DNA of 51,969 nt from an uncultured Methylotenera sp. (GCF_946479685.1 NZ_CAMLGS010000017.1:1-51969), one strand, 5' to 3'. Positions 38,906-47,303 are shown, counted from the first letter of the stretch. A program made the numbers and translations. Notes: a model not told the origin generated them from the letters alone.

Positions 38906-38973
38906 AACCAACACGTTACAGCGGACCATATAAAGAAGAAGGTGCCCCATTAAATATTACTCACTTACAGTAG
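38867..38973 (+). pseudogene. Remnant of a toxin tail (module 2)
   Basis: In the frame ending at TAG 38971-38973 the sequence reads SPHTLPHGYTVEPTRYSGPY then KEEGAPLNITHLQ. It has no start codon and is joined to the previous truncated ORF. Its end overlaps the apparent signal peptide of the next exported protein, as a toxin C-terminus overlaps its immunity gene. Family unknown. Confidence 0.35.
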
Positions 38974-39827
38974 CAATAATTACTGTGTTATTACTAATAC
39001 CTAAGCTGCTGTTTGCTGCAGATTGGGAAACATACAAAAATTTCAGGAATCCACAAGAGCGCCTTGATCAGGACTATCCTGTACCACCGGGAAGCTACAC
39101 TATTAGAATAGATGATCGCAGCTTTAGCATGACAATCCCACAAGGGAGAACTGCCGCGACTTACAATCGGAAAGACATAGATACTCAAAATTATCGAGAA
39201 CAAATTTCCGAAGCAATTAAAGTACTGGACAATAATGTGCCTGATCGGATGTTGGGTTTGATAGGCTTTTGGCGTAAAGAGCAGACTGGCATATGGCCAT
39301 TTGTGAGCACATATGGTGCAACTTCGATTGGTACTGGACTCTATCTAGCACCTGAATGGGAGTCAAAGATAGACCGCACCTCGGATAAAGAATTGTTGTG
39401 GGCAGATTACAGAACCTTGGAAAGCTTGGTCAAGATGACGAAAAGTTTTAATTATATATACGACGCCAAAGGTAACCGCCTAGGTAGAAAAGAAATCCCA
39501 AGAGATGTGGTGGTGATCAATGGACGCCAATGGGCAAGAGAGCATTACGAAAAAGCAGCTATCGTAGATTTGCCCGAGGAAACGGTAGACACCTATTACA
39601 CTGGCGTATCAGAAAACAGTTATATTCGATTAATAGTACGAGCACCTTACACCGCAAGCCGATACCCTAAAGATAAAGAGCGTCCAGAATGGGTGAAGCA
39701 ACCTTCTGCCTTTATCGCGCAAGCCTTAACATCGATCAAAATATCTCCGCCAGCTGGCGGTACAGCACCAGACTTCTTCACAGTTGATGAGTCGCTGAAT
39801 ACGCCGATTGAGATGCTGGTGCCGTAA
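38949..39827 (+). CDS. Exported orphan immunity-like protein, apparent ATT start
   Basis: The body of the protein (ADWETYKNFRNPQERLDQDYPVPPG... to NTPIEMLVP) is intact. A full signal peptide, KYYSLTVAIITVLLLIPKLLFA, is read only if translation starts at ATT 38949, with AGAAGG about 6-7 nt upstream. The first conventional start, GTG 38985, leaves only 11 hydrophobic residues with no basic N-region. Either ATT is used or the ATG was lost and the gene is damaged. The C-terminal half (VVINGRQWARE...YYTGVSENSYIRLIVRAPY...ALTSIKI) resembles that of the lipoprotein at 39981. Family unknown; an envelope-located immunity role is inferred from position. Confidence 0.6.
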   Translation: MKYYSLTVAIITVLLLIPKLLFAADWETYKNFRNPQERLDQDYPVPPGSYTIRIDDRSFSMTIPQGRTAATYNRKDIDTQNYREQISEAIKVLDNNVPDRMLGLIGFWRKEQTGIWPFVSTYGATSIGTGLYLAPEWESKIDRTSDKELLWADYRTLESLVKMTKSFNYIYDAKGNRLGRKEIPRDVVVINGRQWAREHYEKAAIVDLPEETVDTYYTGVSENSYIRLIVRAPYTASRYPKDKERPEWVKQPSAFIAQALTSIKISPPAGGTAPDFFTVDESLNTPIEMLVP

Positions 39828-39880
39828 GAAAAATGCAAGTTTCGAATATATTAAGCTGAATTAGCTCTGATAAGAGCAAT

Positions 39881-39906
39881 AAAAAACGTGGTCTGTTCCG
39901 TAATTT
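39881..39906 (-). repeat. REP-like motif copy, reverse
   Basis: AAAAAACGTGGTCTGTTCCG is the reverse complement of a GGAACAGACCACGTTTT version of the motif. It lies between the exported protein ending at 39827 and the tail remnant at 39904. Confidence 0.5.
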
Positions 39907-39978
39907 CTCTATGGCAATGCTACGCTGTATAAATATGAAAATGGTGTGTTAGTTACAACGTCTGTGAACCCTAATTAA
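39904..39978 (+). pseudogene. Remnant of a toxin tail (module 3)
   Basis: An open stretch with no start codon reads FLYGNATLYKYENGVLVTTS then VNPN, and stops 2 nt before the GTG of the next lipoprotein gene. It follows directly on a REP-like motif at 39881-39906. It is interpreted as the last residues of a displaced exoprotein because of its position and its similarity in style to the remnant at 38562-38732. Confidence 0.35.
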
Positions 39979-39980
39979 AA

Positions 39981-40805
39981 GTGAGAATAGCGATCAATAT
40001 TGCGAATAACAAACTACTGCCATTATTCGTATTTTTATTAGCGTCTATGTGGAGCTTAACTAGCTGTGGTGTTGCTTCAGAAGTCATTCATCATGACGCG
40101 AATGACCAACGATTGTTAAAGGCAGGTGCGTTGGATGTGCCAATCAATGAGATTTACAAAAAATATCAATATAATTTTTTAGATCAATACAGAATCACTC
40201 ATGATTTTATTATGGCTAGCGGATGTCATTATGCTGGACCATCTATTGGTATTAAGGATGTAATGCCGGGCACCAACTACGCAATAAGGCCAGCATCAGA
40301 CATTTTTGAAAAAGATGGGCATACTTGGCAAATCAGTTCAAAACCTGATAAACCTTTTAACATAGACTTCTATGTCCGCCCGGAGTTTGAGCGAGGGCTT
40401 GACCCATATGGCAAACCTTTGCCTAAGGGCAAAGGCTTTCAGCCGATGTGTTTCGCAAGTTGGGGTGGTACTAGCCACATACTAGCGATAAAACTCTACA
40501 AAAAAGATATTGCAACGTGGAAACGCGACCTTTCTCAAGTCAATCCAAATGGTAAACTCACAGAAGAAACGATTAATGGAAATAAATGGTTAGTTCAGAC
40601 CAATGATATTGGTCAACGCGCCTTAAATAGCACAGGCGGAGCGTATCTACACTACAGCACTGCTATTGGCAATACAGGATATACGCTAACAATTCAACTC
40701 GGTGCCAACCAAGACTCTCTAAAATACCCGCAAGCCCACGCTCAAATGCAAGCCATCTTTAAGCATTTAATTGAGTCAGTCAAAATTGAACCGATTAAGC
40801 CATAA
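39981..40805 (+). CDS. Orphan immunity-like lipoprotein
   Basis: 274 residues from GTG 39981. The lipobox is WSLTSCG (C29). The mature protein includes INEIYKKYQYNFLDQYRITHDF, a Cys near GCHYAGP and a Trp-rich centre. Its C-terminal half (INGNKWLVQTNDIG...HYSTAIGNTGYTLTIQLGA...FKHLIESVKI) parallels the exported protein at 38949 (INGRQWARE...ENSYIRLIVRA...LTSIKI), so the two look like distant homologues. Neighbouring toxin remnants on both sides point to an immunity module without its toxin. No family name can be given. Confidence 0.65.
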   Translation: MRIAINIANNKLLPLFVFLLASMWSLTSCGVASEVIHHDANDQRLLKAGALDVPINEIYKKYQYNFLDQYRITHDFIMASGCHYAGPSIGIKDVMPGTNYAIRPASDIFEKDGHTWQISSKPDKPFNIDFYVRPEFERGLDPYGKPLPKGKGFQPMCFASWGGTSHILAIKLYKKDIATWKRDLSQVNPNGKLTEETINGNKWLVQTNDIGQRALNSTGGAYLHYSTAIGNTGYTLTIQLGANQDSLKYPQAHAQMQAIFKHLIESVKIEPIKP

Positions 40806-40815
40806 CTCAAGCGTG

Positions 40816-40965
40816 CTCCAACTCACTGCAGGCACGCTCACCTACAGCGCCATTCAAAACCATACTGAAGCCAGCGCAAAAAGTGATGGTATTAATCTTA
40901 CTCAAGACTTGTTTAGCAAATATGGTGCAATACATACGGCAGCTAGCAGTGCGCATATGCATATA
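40816..40965 (+). pseudogene. Displaced internal fragment of a tpsA-like gene
   Basis: The frame reads LQLTAGTLTYSAIQNHTEAS then AKSDGINLTQDLFSKYGAI. It aligns with residues about 1617-1660 of the intact exoprotein (NQLTTGTFTTSNIQNHMDAK... LNTDMLSSKYAAV), with many substitutions. It is therefore a piece of a different tpsA allele left in the downstream array. It has no start of its own and runs into non-homologous sequence after about 40965. Confidence 0.7.
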
Positions 40966-40970
40966 ACAAT

Positions 40971-41026
40971 AATATGGGACAGACCACAATTTATGATGCT
41001 ATGGGATAAAAAGTGGCCTGTCCCCT
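40971..41026. repeat. REPIN-like inverted pair of GGGACAGACCAC motifs
   Basis: GGGACAGACCAC (from 40976) is followed 26 nt later by GTGGCCTGTCCCCT (41013-41026), its reverse complement with one mismatch. The pair can fold into a hairpin. The motif resembles the short REP sequences associated with RAYT transposases, from memory. No transposase is present in the window. Confidence 0.5.
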
Positions 41027-41100
41027 CTTGTTCATAATTGTCGTCCTAATTACGGAAAGCCAATAGCTGTGAACGTTTCATCAAGTCAAGGAGTTTTAAG

Positions 41101-41622
41101 ATGAGGGGTTTATTCATTATTGTAGTGCTGTTAACAATATTAACAGGTTGTTGGAAATATAATATTTCCAATCTTGGCAATTACACCGCTGAGCATGAAA
41201 CTTGGAGAAAGAAGGGTGTTTCACCCTTTCTGGGCGTTAGAAAAGCATTGTTAGAATGTGGAAAAGTATCTCTGGGTGGAGTTGCTGAGGAGGAGTACAG
41301 AAAAGTTGGTATCCTTGAACGAAAAGATCAATACAATCATGAGTTTTTAGTAGATAGATGTATGTTAAAAGCTGGGTTTGTCGAACAAAATACAAGTTGG
41401 GCACTTAAAGATGCTTGTACTGATATGCGTTATCTTGAATACCCTGCTTGCCAGCCTGATGCTGTGATTCCAACGCCTACTGTCGAACGACGGCTCAATA
41501 GCAGGTATTGCAAAGTAAGAAGCGATTATGACTATTGCCTAAAGCATGCACTTGCCCCTCAGCTTTGCAACCCAGAAAAAATTAAAACGCCTCCACCAGA
41601 ATGTCTAGCTGATGAAAATTAA
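41101..41622 (+). CDS. Cys-rich orphan lipoprotein
   Basis: 173 residues. The lipobox is LTILTGC (C17), with GGAG upstream (AAGGAGTTTTAAG before ATG). The mature part has about ten Cys, including ALLECGKVSLGG, DRCMLKAGF and CTDMRYLEYPAC, and a Pro-rich end. AECGK/RCM-type lipoproteins of this sort are common in variable regions, but I cannot name the family. It is the last member of the orphan array and probably another envelope immunity gene by context. Confidence 0.65.
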   Translation: MRGLFIIVVLLTILTGCWKYNISNLGNYTAEHETWRKKGVSPFLGVRKALLECGKVSLGGVAEEEYRKVGILERKDQYNHEFLVDRCMLKAGFVEQNTSWALKDACTDMRYLEYPACQPDAVIPTPTVERRLNSRYCKVRSDYDYCLKHALAPQLCNPEKIKTPPPECLADEN

Positions 41623-41652
41623 ATAGGGGACAGACCACTATTAACAATAGCA
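41623..41652 (+). repeat. REP-like motif copy, forward, at the island edge
   Basis: AATAGGGGACAGACCACTAT begins at the stop codon of the preceding lipoprotein and is followed by TAACAATAGC. It marks the boundary between the accessory island and msrA. Confidence 0.5.
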
Positions 41653-41697
41653 TTTATAAGAGCAGAAAGTACTCGACTAGCACCATAACTTATATAC

Positions 41698-42237
41698 TTA
41701 TTCCTTAATCAGCTGTGCATACTTAGCGCGAATCTTCGCAGCTTTAGGCGCAGCTACTGCCATGCAGTAAGGCTGGTTAGGGTTCTTGTCAAAGTAGTAT
41801 TGATGGTAATCTTCAGCTGGGTAAAACACTTCGGCAGCGTTTATTTCGGTCACAATCGGGCTTGCCCAAATATGTTGCTGATTTAGTTCGGTAATCATCT
41901 TCATTGTGGCGCTGCGCTGTGCATCATTTTGGCAAAATACGGCAGAGCGATACTGCGTACCAACATCATTGCCTTGGCGGTTGGGTGTGGTTGGGTCGTG
42001 CGATACAAAAAATATTTCCAGCAGCGTTTCAAAGCTAACTACTGATGCATCGTAAGTGATTTGAATCGCTTCGGCGTGGCCGGTGTCGCCATTGCAAATC
42101 TGTTTGTAGCTTGGGTTGGTAGTGTGGCCGCCGATGTACCCTGATACGACTTTCTTCACGCCGTTCAGTTGGCTAAATACTGGCTCTGTGCACCAAAAGC
42201 AGCCGCCGGCAAATACTGCAATTTCTTCATGAGTCAT
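41698..42237 (-). CDS. msrA: Peptide methionine sulfoxide reductase MsrA
   Basis: 179 residues. The catalytic Cys is C13 in FAGGCFWCTEPVF; YIGGHTTNPSYKQICNGDTGHAEAIQI and HDPTTPNRQGNDVGTQYRSAVF are family signatures. The C-terminal NQPYCMAV has a resolving Cys. It reduces methionine-S-sulfoxide in proteins. It is divergent from the polymerase gene across 135 bp. Confidence 0.97.
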   Translation of the reverse strand: MTHEEIAVFAGGCFWCTEPVFSQLNGVKKVVSGYIGGHTTNPSYKQICNGDTGHAEAIQITYDASVVSFETLLEIFFVSHDPTTPNRQGNDVGTQYRSAVFCQNDAQRSATMKMITELNQQHIWASPIVTEINAAEVFYPAEDYHQYYFDKNPNQPYCMAVAAPKAAKIRAKYAQLIKE

Positions 42238-42372
42238 GATGTAGTCCTTATAATAATGCTTGAGGTGGTTAGGTGATATTTTATGCTTAGCGCTAATTAT
42301 CTATTGTATTGTTAGTCCAAACACTAGGCTAAACATTCATTTTTTCTAAATTTTTCTTATCCGTCATTATCC

Positions 42373-43602
42373 ATGCAGTTAAATGCTTTATATGTAGATT
42401 TTAATTCTTACTTTGCTTCTGTTGAACAGCAGCTGGTACCTGAGTTAAGAGGCAAACCTATTGGCGTGCTGGCAGTAATGGCGGAAACCACTTGCTGTAT
42501 TGCGGCCAGTTATGAGGCGAAAGCGTTTGGCATTAAAACCGGCACCTTGGTCAGTGAGGCACGCAAGCTGTGCCCGGATATCATTTTTGTAGAGGCGAGG
42601 CCGCCTGTTTATGTGGAGTATCACCATTTTCTAATTGATATTGTAGAAAGCTGTACGCATGTGGAGAAAGTACTTTCTATTGATGAAATGGTTTGTAAGC
42701 TTACCGGCAGTCAGCAACAGCCAGAAAATGCGCTTAAATTAGCTGCTAAGATTAAATCTGCAATTGCGGAAAAGGCAGGGGATTTTATCCGTTGCTCTAT
42801 CGGCATCGCCCCTAATACTTTTTTGGCAAAAGTAGCGTCTAACATGCAAAAGCCAGATGGCTGCGTGTTGATAGCACCGCATGAGTTGCCGCAGCGCTTA
42901 TATGGCTTAAGGCTGCGTGATTTAAACGGCATAGGCAAGCAGATGGAAGCACGCTTGAATCGCTATAAAATTACAACGGTAGAGCAGTTATATGCTGCTA
43001 ACCGGCAGCAATTGCAAGTGGCCTGGGGTAGCGTAGAGGGCGAGCGCATGTATGATAAGTTGCGTGGGATAGAGCCTTATTACGTGAAAAACGCGCGCAG
43101 CAGTTTAGGGCATTCGCATGTGATGCCGCCTGAACAGCGTAACGAAACTGGTGTGAGGGCGGTGTTGCACAGATTGCTACAGAAAGCCTGTATGCGCATG
43201 CGTAGCTACGATTTACTGGCATCGAGAATCAGCGTTAAGGTGAAGTTCAGAAATAAACCAAGCTGGCAGCAGGAGAGCGCAATTTCACCCACTGATAACA
43301 CTTTGCGCCTGATTGAGGCATTAGAGGCCTTTATGCGCAATTATCCGCGCATCGATGCTGAGCCATATGCGGTTGGCGTGTCTTTCTCCGGGCTGGTCAC
43401 TGCGGATGAAGTGGCGCGTGATTTGTTTCAGGTAGCTCCGCTAGAGAATGAGAAGAAGTTAAATCAGGCTATCGATAGCCTTAATGCCAAGTTTGGAAAG
43501 AACACGATTTACTTTGGCGGGGCGCATGAGGCACTCAAAGATGCGCCGATGCGCATTGCGTTTAATCATATTCCCGATATGGATGTAGAGAGTGATGAAT
43601 GA
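42373..43602 (+). CDS. Y-family DNA polymerase (DinB/Pol IV-like)
   Basis: 409 residues. The catalytic acidic residues are D9 (ALYVDFNSYFASVEQQ) and D104-E105 (VLSIDEMV); F14 is in the steric-gate position. The helix-hairpin-helix region is LNGIGKQMEARLNRYKI. The little-finger part follows (SSLGHSHVMPPEQRNETGVRAVLHRLLQKA). The first motif differs from the E. coli DinB DMDAFFASVE, so this may be a DinB-related subgroup and not Pol IV itself. No clear LexA box was found upstream, and no imuA or dnaE2 partner is adjacent. It carries out translesion synthesis. Confidence 0.88.
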   Translation: MQLNALYVDFNSYFASVEQQLVPELRGKPIGVLAVMAETTCCIAASYEAKAFGIKTGTLVSEARKLCPDIIFVEARPPVYVEYHHFLIDIVESCTHVEKVLSIDEMVCKLTGSQQQPENALKLAAKIKSAIAEKAGDFIRCSIGIAPNTFLAKVASNMQKPDGCVLIAPHELPQRLYGLRLRDLNGIGKQMEARLNRYKITTVEQLYAANRQQLQVAWGSVEGERMYDKLRGIEPYYVKNARSSLGHSHVMPPEQRNETGVRAVLHRLLQKACMRMRSYDLLASRISVKVKFRNKPSWQQESAISPTDNTLRLIEALEAFMRNYPRIDAEPYAVGVSFSGLVTADEVARDLFQVAPLENEKKLNQAIDSLNAKFGKNTIYFGGAHEALKDAPMRIAFNHIPDMDVESDE

Positions 43603-43761
43603 TGTCGTTCGCAAAATATCTATCTACGTAAAATCATTAGTTACAAATCATTAACAATTGCCGGTAAGCCAATTTAAATCAATCGCGTTAACTGAGCATG
43701 GTCACGACTAATTGGCCTGATTCAGTGGCTTAATAAATTCTAGAAATAGAGGAGAAGTAAA

Positions 43762-44454
43762 ATGCGTAATTTTAAGTTGAACGTTGTTAATAGCACGCGC
43801 GTGGCGATGGTTGTACCTGCATTGATCGCAGCTGTGTTTGCAACGCCAGCGTTGGCCAGTGATCAATATGTTGATACTGCACGTGTGATTTCAGTAACTC
43901 CGCAAACCGAGCGTATCAATACTCCACAGCAAGAATGCCGTACCGAGTATCAGCAACAGAGCTACTCTCAAGGTAATCGCTCTATGACGGGTGCCATCAT
44001 CGGTGGTATTGCGGGTGGTTTATTGGGTAATACCGTAGGTAGAGGTAGTGGCCGTATTGCAGCGGCAGCGGTTGGTGCTGGCGTGGGTGCAATTGCGGGT
44101 GACCGTATTGCAAATAATCGCCCAAATGAAGTGGTTACCCGTAACGTGCCGGTAGATGTGTGTTATCAGGTAGACCGCTGGCAAACTGTGAATACAGGTT
44201 ATTTTGTGACTTATGAATACAATGGTAGAACCTATAACACAGTTACCGCTGAGCATCCTGGCCGTTTTGTCGATGTGAATGTGATGGTGGCACCAAACCG
44301 TTATGCGCCAGCGCAAATTAGTTATGTTGATCCTGGCTATCGTCGTGATGGTCAATGGCGTGGTAACCGTGGTCATGGCAAGCATGATTGGAAAGATCAA
44401 GAGCGTTACGACCGCGATGATCGCTATGACAGGGATGACCGCCGTTATTACTAA
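43762..44454 (+). CDS. Glycine-zipper 2TM-domain envelope protein
   Basis: 230 residues with a signal peptide (ending ATPALAS). The glycine zipper is MTGAIIGGIAGGLLGNTVGRGSGRIAAAAVGAGVGAIAGDRIAN (about residues 74-117). Preceding CRTEYQQQ and following VCYQVDRWQTVNTGYFVTYEYNGRTYNT are typical of the 2TM glycine-zipper (Rick_17kDa_Anti/YMGG-like) family. The C-terminus is a repetitive Arg/Asp/Tyr tail (RYDRDDRYDRDDRRYY). Outer-membrane or periplasmic role unknown. A good GAGGAG site precedes ATG. Confidence 0.82.
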   Translation: MRNFKLNVVNSTRVAMVVPALIAAVFATPALASDQYVDTARVISVTPQTERINTPQQECRTEYQQQSYSQGNRSMTGAIIGGIAGGLLGNTVGRGSGRIAAAAVGAGVGAIAGDRIANNRPNEVVTRNVPVDVCYQVDRWQTVNTGYFVTYEYNGRTYNTVTAEHPGRFVDVNVMVAPNRYAPAQISYVDPGYRRDGQWRGNRGHGKHDWKDQERYDRDDRYDRDDRRYY

Positions 44455-44523
44455 ATGTAAATACTACCAAATGTGATTTTCACCATAGTCGCACGATATA
44501 GTCGCATGATGTAGTTGTGATTC

Positions 44524-44557
44524 AACCTAGTAGCAGTGATTGCTACTAGGTTTTTTT
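44524..44557 (+). terminator. Intrinsic terminator of the glycine-zipper gene
   Basis: AACCTAGTAGCA (44524-44535), loop GTGAT, TGCTACTAGGTT (44541-44552), then a run of T to 44557. It is a perfect 12-bp stem. Confidence 0.9.
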
Positions 44558-44562
44558 ACGTC

Positions 44563-45606
44563 ATGTGTCCCATAGCTGGCTGGTTGCAAGTAGAATTGGC
44601 GCTTACTTCTCAATTGAACATAACCTTTGAAAATAATCTAGTGAAGCTAACTGTAGATTGTGTATCCACCGGGCAGCTTTTTGCTATGCCCGAAACTAGC
44701 GTACTGGCGTATTTGCTCTCTAAAGCGAGTGTGCGTACACACGCTTTGCCGCTAGAGGCATTGGTGTGCACGCAAGTTGGCTTGCTACCCGCGCCTGACT
44801 ATCCCATTGCTGCTATTGCCGCCGCTGAGGATGGTTTGGATGTAGGTGCACATTACTGGTTACGTGCCGAGCCTGTGCATCTGCTACTGCAGCGCGATAG
44901 TTTTAGCTTAAGTGAGCCTTGTCCATTAGTTGTAACGCGTGAACATGCACAAGCGATCATCACGAGTTTGAATGCGCATTTTGCCGCAGATGGTTTAATG
45001 TTTGCGTTAGGTCAATCTGGTGCATGGTATTTGTGTTTAGCACAAGTGCCATCCATCAACACTGCGCTGCCGGCAATCGCAATGGGTAAAAATGTTGCGC
45101 ATTTTATGCCGCAAGGTGCTGATGCTAAAGTTTGGGTGTCGTACTTGAATGAAATGCAGATGTTATTACATGCGCACGCTGCCAATGCTGCGCGTGAGGC
45201 CGCGGGTGAGATTGCGGTTAATAGTATCTGGCTTTCTGGCGGCGGTGTGATGCCTGCGCCTTTAGTTACTGAGCCTGACAGCGATATAGATGCCATGGTC
45301 GGTGGCAGTGCTTTTTATCAAGGCTTAGCTAAACGCTCAGGCTTGATGTATCAAGATATATGCTCTGTATCAGATGTGATAGCGCAGCTGGCAGACTACA
45401 CACATGTGCGTATGCAGTTGGCGCAGGATGCGCTGCTGGCAAAAGGCAACTTTCAAGCTTTATTGAATGGCTTAGAAAATCGCAGTATCACCCAGCTAGT
45501 GCTTAACTTAGCTTGTTATGACCAAACCTTGGAGGCAACAATTAAGCCACTTGATCTTTATAAATTCTGGCGAACAACCAAGCCTATGAGTGCCTATTTA
45601 GTATGA
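44563..45606 (+). CDS. Conserved RpfE/COG4255-like protein upstream of recJ
   Basis: 347 residues if ATG 44563 is used. A GTG at 44536 is in frame but lies in the loop of the upstream terminator and is rejected. TTG 44617 is a later alternative. Visible features: LPAPDYPIAAIAAAEDGLDVGAHYWLRAEPVHLLLQRDSF, NAHFAADGLMFA, MPQGADAKVWVSYLNEMQMLLHAH and NSIWLSGGG. These match a conserved betaproteobacterial protein sometimes annotated as a regulatory RpfE type or phosphoglycerate mutase-like; the biochemical role is not established. It overlaps the recJ start by 4 nt (ATGA), so the two are coupled. Confidence 0.72.
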   Translation: MCPIAGWLQVELALTSQLNITFENNLVKLTVDCVSTGQLFAMPETSVLAYLLSKASVRTHALPLEALVCTQVGLLPAPDYPIAAIAAAEDGLDVGAHYWLRAEPVHLLLQRDSFSLSEPCPLVVTREHAQAIITSLNAHFAADGLMFALGQSGAWYLCLAQVPSINTALPAIAMGKNVAHFMPQGADAKVWVSYLNEMQMLLHAHAANAAREAAGEIAVNSIWLSGGGVMPAPLVTEPDSDIDAMVGGSAFYQGLAKRSGLMYQDICSVSDVIAQLADYTHVRMQLAQDALLAKGNFQALLNGLENRSITQLVLNLACYDQTLEATIKPLDLYKFWRTTKPMSAYLV

Positions 45607-47303
45607 CATCCATCTCTCAACGTAATGTGCCGGCCGATATTGTACAAAGCTTGCAGGCATCAGGGCTTTCTCCGCTAATGTCGCGTTTGTTATCGGCACG
45701 CGGTGTGTCTGATATTGCGCAAACCAGCATACATTTGAGCGCATTGCTACCGCCACAGCAGCTTACACAGAGTCAGGCCATGGCCAAGCTGTTAGCCGAG
45801 GCGATACAGGCTAACAAGAAGTTACTAGTAGTGGGTGATTACGATGCAGATGGCGCCACGGCGACGGCGGTGGCGGTCAAAGGCTTGCGCTTGTTTGGCG
45901 CTAATGTGGATTTTCTGGTGCCGAATCGTTTTGAGTATGGTTATGGCCTCACACCGGAAATCGTCAAGCTGGCCGCAGCACAGGCACCAGACATCATTGT
46001 TACGGTAGATAATGGTATTGCCAGTGTGGATGGCGTGGCTACTGCCAATGCCATGGGGATACAAGTGTTGATTACGGATCACCATTTACCTGGCTCGCAA
46101 ACGCCTGAAGCGGCCTGCATCGTTAACCCAAATCAGCATGGCTGCACTTTTCCCAGCAAGAATCTTGCGGGTGTTGGTGTCATATTCTATTGTTTGCTGG
46201 GCTTGCGGGCCGAGCTGCGTGAGCAGGGTGCTTACCAAAGCAGCGCTGAGCCAAACTTAACTGAATTGCTGGATTTAGTCGCTTTAGGTACTGTTGCCGA
46301 TTTGGTAAAGCTGGATGAGAATAACCGTATTTTGGTAGAGCAAGGCTTGCGCAGAATACGTGCCGGTGCCTGTTGTCATGGGGTTTCTGCCTTGCTTAGA
46401 ATTGCCGGACGTGAGCCAACCAAAGCTGTGGCGCAAGATTTAGGCTTTTATGTCGGGCCGCGCTTAAATGCAGCGGGTCGATTAGATGATATGACATTGG
46501 GCATAAAATGCCTGTTGGCAGATACTGAAAAAGACGCAGTCGTGCTCGCCCAGCAACTGCATGACCTGAACAAGCAAAGGCGCAGCATCGAGGCAGATAT
46601 GCAAGAAAGTGCAAATCTGTCGCTTGATGAAATCGCTATTGCAGATCAATACTCGATTAGTGTTTATGAGCCGGATTGGCATCAAGGCGTGATAGGGATT
46701 TTGGCGTCGCGTATCAAAGAGCGCCACCATCGCCCAGTGATTGCATTTGCCGATGGCGGCTCAGGATTACTTAAAGGATCAGGTCGTTCAATTGCGGGCT
46801 TGCATCTACGTGATGCCTTGGATTTGCTAAGCAAACATTTGCCGGACTTAATCTTGAAGTTTGGTGGCCACGCCATGGCAGCAGGCTTGACCATCAAGGC
46901 TGAGGACTTTGATTTATTCAAAATGAGTTTTGAGACTGTGGTCAGGAGCTTGCTCACTGAAGCCGATTTGGAAGCTGTGCTGGAGGTGGATGGCAGCTTG
47001 AGCGCCAGCGATATGACCTATGCTATTGCACAAACGCTAGAAAATCAGGTGTGGGGGCAGGGTTTTCCTCCACCATTGTTCTACGATGAGTTTGAGGTGG
47101 TGAATCAGCGCATTTTGGCCGAGAAGCATTTAAAACTTAGCCTCAGAGCATTGTCTAATCCATCAGCAGCAGTAATAGATGCTATTTATTTTAATCAAAC
47201 CGAGTTTTTAGAGAGCCAGATACAAGCTGCCTATCAATTGCAGACTAATAGCTACAATGGCGCGCAAAAAGTACAGTTAAATATTAGGCATGTGAACGTT
47301 TAA
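45603..47303 (+). CDS. recJ: Single-stranded-DNA-specific exonuclease RecJ
   Basis: 566 residues. DHH-phosphoesterase motifs: VVGDYDADGATATAVA, VTVDNGIAS, ITDHHLPG and LGTVADLVKL. The DHHA1 part has GRSIAGLHLRDAL and KFGGHAMAAGL. It is the 5'-3' exonuclease of recombination and mismatch repair. The first base of its ATG overlaps the preceding gene's stop. Confidence 0.96.
   Translation: MTSISQRNVPADIVQSLQASGLSPLMSRLLSARGVSDIAQTSIHLSALLPPQQLTQSQAMAKLLAEAIQANKKLLVVGDYDADGATATAVAVKGLRLFGANVDFLVPNRFEYGYGLTPEIVKLAAAQAPDIIVTVDNGIASVDGVATANAMGIQVLITDHHLPGSQTPEAACIVNPNQHGCTFPSKNLAGVGVIFYCLLGLRAELREQGAYQSSAEPNLTELLDLVALGTVADLVKLDENNRILVEQGLRRIRAGACCHGVSALLRIAGREPTKAVAQDLGFYVGPRLNAAGRLDDMTLGIKCLLADTEKDAVVLAQQLHDLNKQRRSIEADMQESANLSLDEIAIADQYSISVYEPDWHQGVIGILASRIKERHHRPVIAFADGGSGLLKGSGRSIAGLHLRDALDLLSKHLPDLILKFGGHAMAAGLTIKAEDFDLFKMSFETVVRSLLTEADLEAVLEVDGSLSASDMTYAIAQTLENQVWGQGFPPPLFYDEFEVVNQRILAEKHLKLSLRALSNPSAAVIDAIYFNQTEFLESQIQAAYQLQTNSYNGAQKVQLNIRHVNV

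Noticed and set aside
42238..42372. LexA box ahead of the Y-family polymerase
   Set aside because: No CTG-N10-CAG type palindrome was found in the intergenic region.
44536..44562. GTG start for the gene upstream of recJ
   Set aside because: It lies in the terminator hairpin of the previous gene and would encode residues from its T-run.
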